Source: Deltaproteobacteria bacterium (GTDB taxonomy: Bacteria > Desulfobacterota > Desulfobacteria > Desulfobacterales > UBA11574). Taken from it: a stretch of 24,879 nt of DNA. The stretch is taken from the NCBI GenBank assembly GCA_019313505.1, contig JAFDBA010000024.1:1-24879 (forward strand), written 5' to 3'. Below, in pieces: positions 15,817 to 22,892 of the stretch. Each line of letters begins with the position of its first letter. Position 1 is the stretch's first letter. The notes beneath the pieces were generated by a model that saw only the letters and a program-made list of their open reading frames with translations, did no database searches and had not been told where the DNA came from. Position numbers and translations under genes: made by a program.

Positions 15817-16920
15817 ATGACAAACACGAACCATACCTCATCAGAACACTCTCATCCCAAAGGCAAAAACAAAGGCGCTGCTCTGCGCCTTGTTGCCTGG
15901 GAAACCACGCGCAACTGCAACCTCGCCTGTGTGCACTGCCGCGCATCCGCCGAACATGGTCCATTCAGCGGCGAACTTGACACAAGGGCATCTTTTCACC
16001 TTCTGGATCAGATCGCAGAAGTGGGAGAACCCATCGTAATTTTGACCGGCGGGGAACCGCTGTTACGACCGGATATCTTTGATATTGCAAAATACGGTAC
16101 AGATAAGGGACTCAGAATGGTCATGGCGCCAAACGGAACACTTATCACTGAAAAAACGACCAGGCAAATGGCGGATGCCGGCATTAAACGGATAAGTGTA
16201 AGCCTGGACGGTGCTGATAGAGAAAACCATGACAGATTCAGGGGGGTGGAAGGCGCCTTTGAAGGTGCCCTTCGGGGAATAAGACTGGTCAAAGATGCCG
16301 GGATAGAATTCCAAATAAACACCACAATTACAAAGACAAATCTTAGTGAAATCCCAAAAATCCAGGAACTGGCCATAAAACTAGGGGCGGTTGCTCACCA
16401 CATCTTTCTTTTGGTCCCAACCGGCCGCGGCAAATATATTGTGGACCAGGAAATAACCGCAGAGGAATATGAGCGCACATTAAACTGGTTTTATGACCAA
16501 AGGAAAAAGACGTCTTTACAGCTTAAAGCCACATGCGCTCCCCATTACTACCGCATCCTTCGGCAAAGAGCAAAACAAGAGGGAGAGTCTGTCACCTTCA
16601 AAACCCACGGGATGGATGCCGTTACCCGAGGATGCCTGGGAGGTACCGGCTTCTGTTTTATTTCATACCGTGGCATTGTTCAGCCCTGCGGATTTCTCCA
16701 GGTTAATTGCGGCGATATTACCAAAACATCCTTTGCAGATATATGGAACCATTCAGATGTATTTTTATCGTTACGCAATTTCGATAATCTCAAGGGAAAA
16801 TGTCACCGGTGTGAATTCAGAAAGGTTTGCGGTGGCTGCAGAGCAAGGGCTTATGAAGCAACCGGAGATTTTCTGTCCGAAGAACCCCTGTGCAGCTATC
16901 AGCCTGATTCAATCAGGTAA
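15817..16920 (+). CDS. ahbD: AhbD, radical SAM heme b synthase
   Basis: The 367-residue protein is a radical SAM enzyme with CNLACVHC (Cys34, 38, 41), LTGGEPLLR, and an auxiliary cluster region at the C-terminus (GFCFISYRG, QPCGFLQVNCGD, CHRCEFRKVCGGCRARAYEATG). This arrangement is typical of AhbD, which oxidatively decarboxylates the two propionates of Fe-coproporphyrin III to vinyl groups, giving heme b. The N-terminus is His-rich (NTNHTSSEHSH), a feature of unknown meaning. No clear ribosome binding site precedes the ATG. The context with ahbC and hemB makes the identification firm; PqqE- or NirJ-like enzymes are less likely. Confidence 0.92.
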   Translation: MTNTNHTSSEHSHPKGKNKGAALRLVAWETTRNCNLACVHCRASAEHGPFSGELDTRASFHLLDQIAEVGEPIVILTGGEPLLRPDIFDIAKYGTDKGLRMVMAPNGTLITEKTTRQMADAGIKRISVSLDGADRENHDRFRGVEGAFEGALRGIRLVKDAGIEFQINTTITKTNLSEIPKIQELAIKLGAVAHHIFLLVPTGRGKYIVDQEITAEEYERTLNWFYDQRKKTSLQLKATCAPHYYRILRQRAKQEGESVTFKTHGMDAVTRGCLGGTGFCFISYRGIVQPCGFLQVNCGDITKTSFADIWNHSDVFLSLRNFDNLKGKCHRCEFRKVCGGCRARAYEATGDFLSEEPLCSYQPDSIR

Positions 16921-17022
16921 AACAGCCCCTCATCAAAGATCGTCCCATCATATACAATCGGAACATCTCTTGTCTTTTATTTTTTTATCCTCGTTTAGAT
17001 AACTCATGACAGAAACAAACTT

Positions 17023-17146
17023 GACGGCTTCGTAAAAAGTCCAACTTCTGCGTTGCGCTACATCCTTCGTCACTGCGGCGTACTATAAGTACGCTTCGTT
17101 CCTCAGGATTTGCGGCCTTGAATTTGGATCTTTTTACTTTGCCGTC
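17023..17146. repeat. Dispersed inverted-repeat (MITE/REP-like) element, copy 3
   Basis: Left end GACGGCTTCGTAAAAAGTCC and right end GGATCTTTTTACTTTGCCGTC are imperfect complements. Inside, GCGTACTATAAGTACGC forms a small hairpin. CAACTTCTGCGTTG after the left end is identical to that in copy 2. The element lies between ahbD and the next transcription unit. Confidence 0.78.
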
Positions 17147-17221
17147 GGATTTTGACTTTTTGCGAGTTCATAAAACTTGGCCCTTCTTTGTGTCTGGTGG
17201 CTGAACTATTACAAAAAATGT

Positions 17222-17250
17222 TTGACACAGCATTCCTGAAACGCTAAACT
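17222..17250 (+). promoter_or_regulatory. Candidate sigma70-type promoter for the HTH-receiver gene
   Basis: TTGACA (17222-17227) is a perfect -35 box, and TAAACT (17245-17250) stands 17 bases downstream as a four-of-six -10 box. The predicted start near 17257 lies about 60 bases before the ATG at 17315. Confidence 0.5.
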
Positions 17251-17284
17251 CAACTAAACTCAATCAAACTCAATTCAACTCACT
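17245..17284. repeat. Decanucleotide tandem repeat, four units
   Basis: TAAACTCAAC, TAAACTCAAT, CAAACTCAAT and TCAACTCACT follow each other. The first unit contains the predicted -10 box, and the array covers the expected start site, so copy number or protein binding here could affect transcription. Confidence 0.65.
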
Positions 17285-17314
17285 TATAGGATTTGTACGA
17301 AAGGAAGACCCATA

Positions 17315-17887
17315 ATGCCAAATGACTCTGATGTAATGAATGTCAAACAAGCCGCCGAATTTCTTGGCGCCCATATAGAAACGATACGTCGCATGGCTCG
17401 AAAAGGAGATATTCCAGCCTACAAAATGGGCAAGGACTGGCGTTTTCGGCGTGAAGCTCTGCTGCAATGGACAGAGACGCAGCACCTTCGCAACCAGATG
17501 ACATCGGTTCTGGTGGTGGACGATGACCCCGGAGTTCGTAAAACTGTACGTCGTATCCTTGAATCGCAAGGCTTTATCGTAAATGAAGCGGAAGGCGGCA
17601 TCGAAGGACTAAAATGGATAGAACGCAAAACCATGGCTGCAATTCTACTTGACCTGAAAATGCCGGATATGAACGGCGCGGAATTTTTGAAAATACTTCG
17701 CCAAAACAACAGCACTATACCGGTTATTGTTATCACCGGGTATCCGGACAGCGATCTTATGGCCGAAGCCACACAATATGGCCCGGTCACGCTGTTGGCC
17801 AAGCCTGTACGCAAAGCGCAACTGATTCAGGCGGTTTGCACATCCGTAAATGGCAGCATTCGCTGGGCTGTGGAAGGAATGGAATGA
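17315..17887 (+). CDS. Excisionase-type HTH fused to a response-regulator receiver
   Basis: The 190-residue protein begins with a helix-turn-helix of the excisionase/MerR-like HTH_17 type (about 8-55: MNVKQAAEFLGAHIETIRRMARKG, then KDWRFRREALLQW). A CheY-like receiver follows (about 64-182), with acidic residues Asp69-71, phospho-acceptor Asp113 in LLDLKMPD, Thr141 and Lys163 in LLAKPV, so it should be phosphorylatable. The order DNA-binding domain first, receiver second, is the reverse of most response regulators. The ATG has GGAAG about nine bases upstream. No kinase gene is directly next to it, but two kinases are encoded downstream. The stop TGA overlaps a start codon (ATGA) of a short frame. 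Confidence 0.9.
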   Translation: MPNDSDVMNVKQAAEFLGAHIETIRRMARKGDIPAYKMGKDWRFRREALLQWTETQHLRNQMTSVLVVDDDPGVRKTVRRILESQGFIVNEAEGGIEGLKWIERKTMAAILLDLKMPDMNGAEFLKILRQNNSTIPVIVITGYPDSDLMAEATQYGPVTLLAKPVRKAQLIQAVCTSVNGSIRWAVEGME

Positions 17888-18042
17888 TAAAAGATGCCTG
17901 GCCCAAAGGACCCGGCTTTGGTTTGCCCAGAGGGGATTTGCTTTGTTGGAAGTTCATTGACTTATTGGTATCCGTTCATGGAGTAGTTGAGTTAGTGGAA
18001 ATTCCAAATAACAAATCCCAAATAACAAATAAATTTCAATGA
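17884..18042 (+). pseudogene. Short ATGA-coupled frame, possibly the remnant of a partner gene
   Basis: A 52-codon frame starts in the ATGA overlap with the HTH-receiver stop, an arrangement typical of translational coupling. The first 23 residues (DAWPKGPGFGLPRGD and neighbours) look like unique protein sequence. The remainder falls into repeat-like DNA and ends inside a heptamer array. The most likely reading is a downstream gene truncated by repeat-containing DNA; it may also be chance. Confidence 0.3.
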
Positions 18043-18190
18043 CCGAAATTCAAAATTCCAAACAAAAAAACAATCGCTTTGAACCGGTTTGGAATTTGTG
18101 ATTTTAGACACAAAACTCCAAGGCAGAGCCGGAGGCCAGGACGGGCTTCAGGCACTTTACACTTTTGCACACACATGACAGGGAGAGATC
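17888..18190. other. Gap with heptamer array and inverted repeat before the PilZ gene
   Basis: Apart from the short coupled frame, this 303-base stretch is non-coding. It contains a heptamer array (18004-18066) and an 11-bp inverted repeat AAATTCCAAAC/GTTTGGAATTT (18053-18063 with 18087-18097). The last 70 bases before the PilZ gene show no recognised promoter. Confidence 0.6.
18004..18066. repeat. Heptanucleotide tandem array, about 9 units, intergenic
   Basis: Phased seven-base units CCAAATA, ACAAATC, CCAAATA, ACAAATA, AATTTCA, ATGACCG, AAATTCA, AAATTCC and AAACAAA. The first four are near-identical and the later ones drift. The right end overlaps one arm of an inverted repeat. Confidence 0.7.
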
Positions 18191-18628
18191 ATGTCGAAGA
18201 TTCAACCGAAAAAATCGCAACCCGACCCTAAAGCATCTGATCTTTCGGTCGGTGATCGCGTACCGGCAGTGGAAAAAAGAAAAGAGGCGCGTGTCGCCGC
18301 CAATGTTCCGGTGACAGTAGTGTTTTATGACCCGCCCGATGACGATTTCTACAATCAACCCGGTACCGCCGTCAACACCAGCTGCAACGGCATCTGTATC
18401 GAGATGCCCATGCACCTGGGAAGAGGGCACCCGGTTCTGATCCGCACCAACCGGATGGTCAATCGACATGCGACCGGCTCAGCCGCAGGCCGCGCATACC
18501 ATGGTGAGGTACAGTGGTGCAGGCGATATCGAACCGTTTTTGGAGATATGGCCTACCGTACGGGCATTTGTTTCTATGAACCCACAAAAAGAACTTTCAA
18601 AATGAATGATTTCGATTGTAAATCTTAA
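18191..18628 (+). CDS. PilZ-domain protein (probable c-di-GMP receptor)
   Basis: The 145-residue protein has both PilZ ligand motifs: RKEAR (Arg30-Arg34, the RxxxR motif) and NTSCNG (residues 62-67, the D/NxSxxG motif). GEVQWCRR and YRTGICFYEP match the later beta strands of the barrel. Single-domain PilZ proteins bind cyclic di-GMP and act on a partner protein; the partner is not evident here. AGGGAG lies about seven bases before the ATG. The charged N-terminal tail of about 28 residues has no membrane segment. It stands alone on the plus strand, upstream of the sensor genes. Confidence 0.85.
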   Translation: MSKIQPKKSQPDPKASDLSVGDRVPAVEKRKEARVAANVPVTVVFYDPPDDDFYNQPGTAVNTSCNGICIEMPMHLGRGHPVLIRTNRMVNRHATGSAAGRAYHGEVQWCRRYRTVFGDMAYRTGICFYEPTKRTFKMNDFDCKS

Positions 18629-18647
18629 AAACGAGTCCGGTTACGTA

Positions 18648-18746
18648 TCTGCCTTAAAGGTTAAAAAATCGTAAACCATAATTTTTGCGATTTATACATT
18701 AAACCTTCAATGATATTAGCCTGATAACGATTCAACGTAATGCACG
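18648..18746. repeat. Leader sequence shared with 22434-22533, copy 1
   Basis: This stretch aligns almost end to end with 22434-22533. Shared blocks include TCTGCCTTA, TTTGCGATTTA, CTTCAAT, ATATTAG, CTGAT and a final GCACG. It lies 62 bases before the binding-protein gene. Within this copy, AAATCGTAAA and TTTGCGATTT form an imperfect inverted repeat, which is not kept in the second copy. Confidence 0.7.
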
Positions 18747-18808
18747 AAATCTGCACCCTATCTCGGAGCCAACCGAAGTACAATTGAAATATTTAACGGA
18801 GATTAATC

Positions 18809-19807
18809 ATGAAAAAATATCTTAAATGCATGGCATTAATATCAACTCTAATGATATTTTATTTGCTCTGCTTCGGGTGCAAGACAAAAAATAAAGAGTT
18901 TCACATTGGCGTATTACAGTGGACGGAAAAGATTCATGCATATAACCAGACCTATAAAGGCGTGCTCGATGGTCTTAGGGACAAAGGTTATAAGAAAGGT
19001 GTAAACTTAGAAATAGACTACAAAAATGTAGAGCAGGATAAAGAACTTGCGCTGAAAACCGCTCTTGATTTTACAAAAAAACGGGTGGACCTGATTTTGA
19101 CTCTGGGCACGGGAAGTACCATGGCGGCGTTAGAGGCTACCGAAAAAAAATCGATTCCCATTGTGTTCTCTATTGTGGGTGCGCCAAAGGCTACCGGAAT
19201 TATTCGCAATTACGATGATTCCGGACGAAATATTACCGGCGTCAGCATGAAGGTCGAGGTTAAAGAACAGTTTGAAATGGTCAAAGAGATTCTTCCTGAA
19301 ATGGAAAAATTGGGTATTATTTATTGCACGGAAATGTCTCAGGCGGTGGTCACCGGGAAAGAAGCCACGGCAGCTGCTCCCGGATTTGGCTGGAAGCCCC
19401 TAACCGTTTCTTTCCCCAAGAAGGATTTGTCACAACTTGAAAAAGTGGTTAAATCAGTGGCACAAAAAGTTGATGCCATTTATATTCCGACTGATCCTAT
19501 CCTAAATTCACCTGAAAACTTACAAACCATCATTCATATCTCGGATGAACACAAGATACCCGTTGTCTCAGTTGCAGAAAAATCCGTAGAAGATGGTGCA
19601 TTGATGGCGGTACATTGTGATTTTTACGAAATTGGTCGACAAGCCGCCGATCCTATTGTCCAGATATTATCAGGAGTTAATGTGCGGACAATTCCCTCAC
19701 AGAAACCTATTATCAAGAAGCTATCCTTGAATTTGAAAAAGGCACAGAATTTGAACATTAAAATTAAACGCCAAGTTATTTTAAAAACCGATAACATTGT
19801 TGATTGA
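18809..19807 (+). CDS. ABC-type substrate-binding protein (TrpX-like, ABC_sub_bind family), probable lipoprotein
   Basis: The 332-residue protein begins with a basic, hydrophobic signal segment ending LLCFGC (Cys24), a slightly unusual lipobox, so anchoring as a lipoprotein is probable. The mature part has two Rossmann-like lobes typical of the ABC_sub_bind family (HIGVLQWTEKIHAYNQTYKGVLDGL, DLILTLGTGSTMAALEAT, IPIVFSIVGAP, DAIYIPTDPILNSPENLQ, IPVVSVAEKSVEDGALM). Ligands in this family include amino acids such as tryptophan; the one here is unknown. There is no permease or ATPase gene, but a histidine kinase starts 20 bases downstream, so a sensory role as the kinase's periplasmic ligand-capture partner is likely. 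CGGAG precedes the ATG by about nine bases. Confidence 0.88.
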   Translation: MKKYLKCMALISTLMIFYLLCFGCKTKNKEFHIGVLQWTEKIHAYNQTYKGVLDGLRDKGYKKGVNLEIDYKNVEQDKELALKTALDFTKKRVDLILTLGTGSTMAALEATEKKSIPIVFSIVGAPKATGIIRNYDDSGRNITGVSMKVEVKEQFEMVKEILPEMEKLGIIYCTEMSQAVVTGKEATAAAPGFGWKPLTVSFPKKDLSQLEKVVKSVAQKVDAIYIPTDPILNSPENLQTIIHISDEHKIPVVSVAEKSVEDGALMAVHCDFYEIGRQAADPIVQILSGVNVRTIPSQKPIIKKLSLNLKKAQNLNIKIKRQVILKTDNIVD

Positions 19808-19827
19808 TTGATTGAAAGGCGATTATT

Positions 19828-22371
19828 ATGCAATTTTCAAGGCTTTTACCCAAAAGATTCAGCACCCGATTGATAGCTATTACAATCATTTCAGGTTTGA
19901 TTCCTATAATAATCTTTGGTTACTTAATAAACATATTCGATAACCGATTTCTCACCCAAATCAATTATGCTGTTTACCAAGGGCAAAAAGAGCAGTGGCA
20001 ACGTAGTGAAGCCGTAATGAGAAAAATGGCAGAAGACTTTGTTCGCCAGAAAGTACTGGATGTGGTTCTTCAGTTGGAATTATACCTTCAGGCCCACCCT
20101 GAGATGACGGTAGAATACCTGCAAAATGACTCAAAATTCAGAGAAATCGCTGTTCAACCCGTGGGCAAAAAAGGATACACAGCCCTTCATGATGTTGATA
20201 CCGCTATTAATCGCTTTCACAAAAATTCACAAACAGAAAATTTAGACTTACATTCGCTATCGGATAAACTGCCGGGGTTTTGGGCTATCATGGAAGCCAG
20301 TTTGGATGGAAGATATTCACATGGATACTACAAATGGAAAGATCCTGACGGAGAAATACGTGATAAATTTATGTACATAGCCCCGCTTAATAAAAAAACC
20401 GCAGACGGTGTTCGATTTGGCGTTGCGACAACTACTTATATTGACGAATTTACACATCCTATTCTTGCCGCACAGGATGTTTCTCAAAGCACATCCCGCT
20501 ACTTGATGATCGCATTAAATGGTCTAATACAATCATTCAAAACAGTGGGGTTTTTGTCTATGGGTTTGGGTATTGTGTTTATTATGGTTTTGGCGACTTG
20601 GACAGGGATCTATTTTTCTCGTGCCATCACCAACCTTCAAGCGGCGACTAAAGCAGTCAATCAAGGTAACTTTGATATACGGGTAAAACCAGTTATGTCC
20701 GGAAATGTGGGACAACTAATAGAAGATTTTAACCGGATGCTGGCCCAGTTGTCTATAACCACGGTGAAAAAGGAACAGCTTAAAGCAAGTCAAGAAGAAT
20801 TGAAGACAGCCAATGCCCAGTTGCATCAGGAAATCATAGAACGTGAGCAGGCCGAAGAGGCGTTGCGAGAGAGCGAAAAAAAATTCCGCAGCCTTTTCGA
20901 TTTATCTCCTCAAGCCATTGCTCTTACTGAAATAGAAACAGGCAAACTGGCTGATGTCAATAATATGTTTTGTGATCTGACCAAATACTCCAAAGAAGAG
21001 ATCATTGGAAAAACAACAACACAAGTTGGGTTTTACTCTGATGATGACAGGGACAGATTTACAAAGGAGTTACAGACATCCGGAGAAGTCAATGGATTGG
21101 AGATGGATTTTAAGACCAAGGACGGCGCCATTATCGCTGCACTTATGTTTGCCAGAGTCATTCGGATTTCAAGTAAATCTTTTATTCTAACTATCTTTCT
21201 TAATGTGACGGAACAAAAACAGCTTCAAGCCCAACTCCAACAAGCCCAAAAGATGGAATCCATCGGCACACTGGCCGGAGGAATCGCCCATGATTTTAAC
21301 AATATTCTTTTTTCCGTTATGGGATATGCTGAAATGGCGTTAGATGATACTGAAAAAGGAACCTCGTTACATGACAATTTACAGGAAGTGTTTTTAGCTG
21401 TGCAACGTGCAAGCAACCTGGTCAAACAGATCCTCACATTCAGCAGGCAGGCTGACCAGGAGCTGCAACCATTACAAGTTCAGCTTGTCGTCAGAGAAGC
21501 TTTGAAACTAATCAGATCTACTTTGCCGACTACCATTGAAATCAAACAATATATCAGCAATCAATGCGGTTTGGTTATGGCCGATGCCTCACAGATTCAT
21601 CAGGTCGTCATGAATCTTTTGACCAATGCTTTTCATGCCATGGAGGATGAAGGTGGAAAACTGGAAGTAATCCTAAAAGAGGTTGAATTAGATGTGGATG
21701 ACTTGAAAGACCCGGCCATGGTTCCAGGATCATATATTTGTTTGACAGTGACAGATACCGGTACCGGCATTGACAAATCTGTAGTCGATAGAATATTTGA
21801 TCCCTATTTTACTACCAAGGAAAAAGAAAGGGGCACCGGGCTGGGTCTTGCCGTGGTGCATGGCATTGTAAAAGGTTTTAAAGGTGACATAAGTGTATAC
21901 AGTGAGCCGGGCAAGGAAACTTCATTTCAGGTTTACCTGCCGGTAATCCGAACCCGGACTGAAACAAAAGAAACCCGGGTCATATCACCTGCCCAGAGGG
22001 GCACAGAACGAATCCTTTTAGTTGATGATGAAGAGCAGATTGTTAGAATGTCACAGCAGATGCTGGAAAGATTAGGTTATCATGTCACCGCACGAACCAG
22101 CAGTGTTGAAACACTAAAAGCGTTTCGAGCAGCTCCTGACAAGTTCGATCTTGTCATCACTGATACAACCATGCCGCATATGACCGGTATTCAGCTTGCC
22201 AAAAAACTCATGGAAATAAGACCTGATATTTCAATTATAATTTGTACAGGCTTTTCCGAAAAAATCAGCGAAGATAAGGCAAAGGCCATGGGCATTCGTG
22301 GATATATCATGAAGCCGGTGGTTAAAAGTGAACTTGCTAAAAAAATCAGAGAGGTGCTGGAGCAAAGCTGA
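19828..22371 (+). CDS. Hybrid sensor histidine kinase (sensor-HAMP-PAS-HisKA-HATPase-REC)
   Basis: The 847-residue protein has a membrane segment at about 14-36, an extracytoplasmic cache-like sensor region (about 40-230), a second membrane segment (about 238-264), HAMP (about 265-315), a coiled coil, PAS (about 347-465), HisKA with phospho-acceptor His488 in GGIAHDFNN, HATPase with MNLLTNAFHAM, DTGTGI and GTGLGL, and a C-terminal receiver with Asp779 in VITDTTMP, Thr807 and Lys829. It is therefore a complete hybrid kinase. It probably receives input from the binding protein encoded just upstream. AAAGG lies nine bases before the ATG. The output is unknown; the phosphate may pass to a separate phosphotransfer or DNA-binding protein. 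Confidence 0.93.
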   Translation: MQFSRLLPKRFSTRLIAITIISGLIPIIIFGYLINIFDNRFLTQINYAVYQGQKEQWQRSEAVMRKMAEDFVRQKVLDVVLQLELYLQAHPEMTVEYLQNDSKFREIAVQPVGKKGYTALHDVDTAINRFHKNSQTENLDLHSLSDKLPGFWAIMEASLDGRYSHGYYKWKDPDGEIRDKFMYIAPLNKKTADGVRFGVATTTYIDEFTHPILAAQDVSQSTSRYLMIALNGLIQSFKTVGFLSMGLGIVFIMVLATWTGIYFSRAITNLQAATKAVNQGNFDIRVKPVMSGNVGQLIEDFNRMLAQLSITTVKKEQLKASQEELKTANAQLHQEIIEREQAEEALRESEKKFRSLFDLSPQAIALTEIETGKLADVNNMFCDLTKYSKEEIIGKTTTQVGFYSDDDRDRFTKELQTSGEVNGLEMDFKTKDGAIIAALMFARVIRISSKSFILTIFLNVTEQKQLQAQLQQAQKMESIGTLAGGIAHDFNNILFSVMGYAEMALDDTEKGTSLHDNLQEVFLAVQRASNLVKQILTFSRQADQELQPLQVQLVVREALKLIRSTLPTTIEIKQYISNQCGLVMADASQIHQVVMNLLTNAFHAMEDEGGKLEVILKEVELDVDDLKDPAMVPGSYICLTVTDTGTGIDKSVVDRIFDPYFTTKEKERGTGLGLAVVHGIVKGFKGDISVYSEPGKETSFQVYLPVIRTRTETKETRVISPAQRGTERILLVDDEEQIVRMSQQMLERLGYHVTARTSSVETLKAFRAAPDKFDLVITDTTMPHMTGIQLAKKLMEIRPDISIIICTGFSEKISEDKAKAMGIRGYIMKPVVKSELAKKIREVLEQS

Positions 22372-22892
22372 ACAAGAATCAGATTGTTCGAAGCTATTTT
22401 GTCAATTTTAATAGTTAACGCCGATGTTTGACTTCTGCCTTACAGGTTGAATAATTAAAGGCTCAAATATTTGCGATTTACAAAACAAATCTTCAATAAT
22501 ATTAGTCTGATGTTGATGCAAGCTTCAGGCACGTAAGCAAAACCTGAAAACCGGAATTAGGTGCTAAGTCCAACTTTATTTGGACTAAATTCCAATATTA
22601 TTTTGTTGCTTTTTCCTTCCATCTGATTTGCAGAATATCATGGTTATATATGACTATTTATTGATGTAAATACAGCATATTATAAGCGAGGTATGCTGGG
22701 TACTATTATTTTTATAAAAAGGACATTTTAGGTCAAATAATGTTGGACTGATAGGCTCATTTATACTGGGAGTGAGCAATTAGGGGAAAGTGACAAACAC
22801 AAGATGCAGGGTCGAGGCAAATCTGGATTAGGTAATAATTTTCAACCAGGGCGGATTTCTTTTAATAATAATTAAACAAAAGAATAGAGAAA
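22372..22892. other. 521-base gene-free region
   Basis: It begins with the shared leader (22434-22533). A perfect hairpin follows, AGTCCAA (22567-22573) with TTGGACT (22580-22586) and a six-base loop. The next 300 bases are A/T-rich, with no convincing promoter, gene or known riboswitch. No terminator was seen after the hybrid kinase. Confidence 0.6.
22434..22533. repeat. Leader sequence shared with 18648-18746, copy 2
   Basis: Near full-length match to the region upstream of the binding-protein gene, with blocks TCTGCCTTA, TTTGCGATTTA, CTTCAAT, ATATTAG, CTGAT and GCACG in the same order and near-identical spacing. Here it is 359 bases from the next start codon instead of 62. Confidence 0.7.

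Larger units (their letters stand above)
16921..17314. other. 394-base gene-free region
   Basis: It holds copy 3 of the dispersed element (17023-17146), a second partial arm-like sequence directly after it (TTGACTTTTTGCGAGTTCAT), a sigma70-like promoter and a decamer repeat that leads into the HTH-receiver gene. No terminator after ahbD and no coding frame were seen. Confidence 0.65.

Noticed and set aside
16493..17002. 169-codon plus-strand frame overlapping the end of ahbD
   Set aside because: It is an out-of-frame shadow of the conserved AhbD cysteine region and continues into non-coding DNA.
22500..22590. Riboswitch (for example a c-di-GMP type) before the PhnD-kinase gene
   Set aside because: Only a seven-base hairpin is clear; the conserved core of known classes was not recognised.
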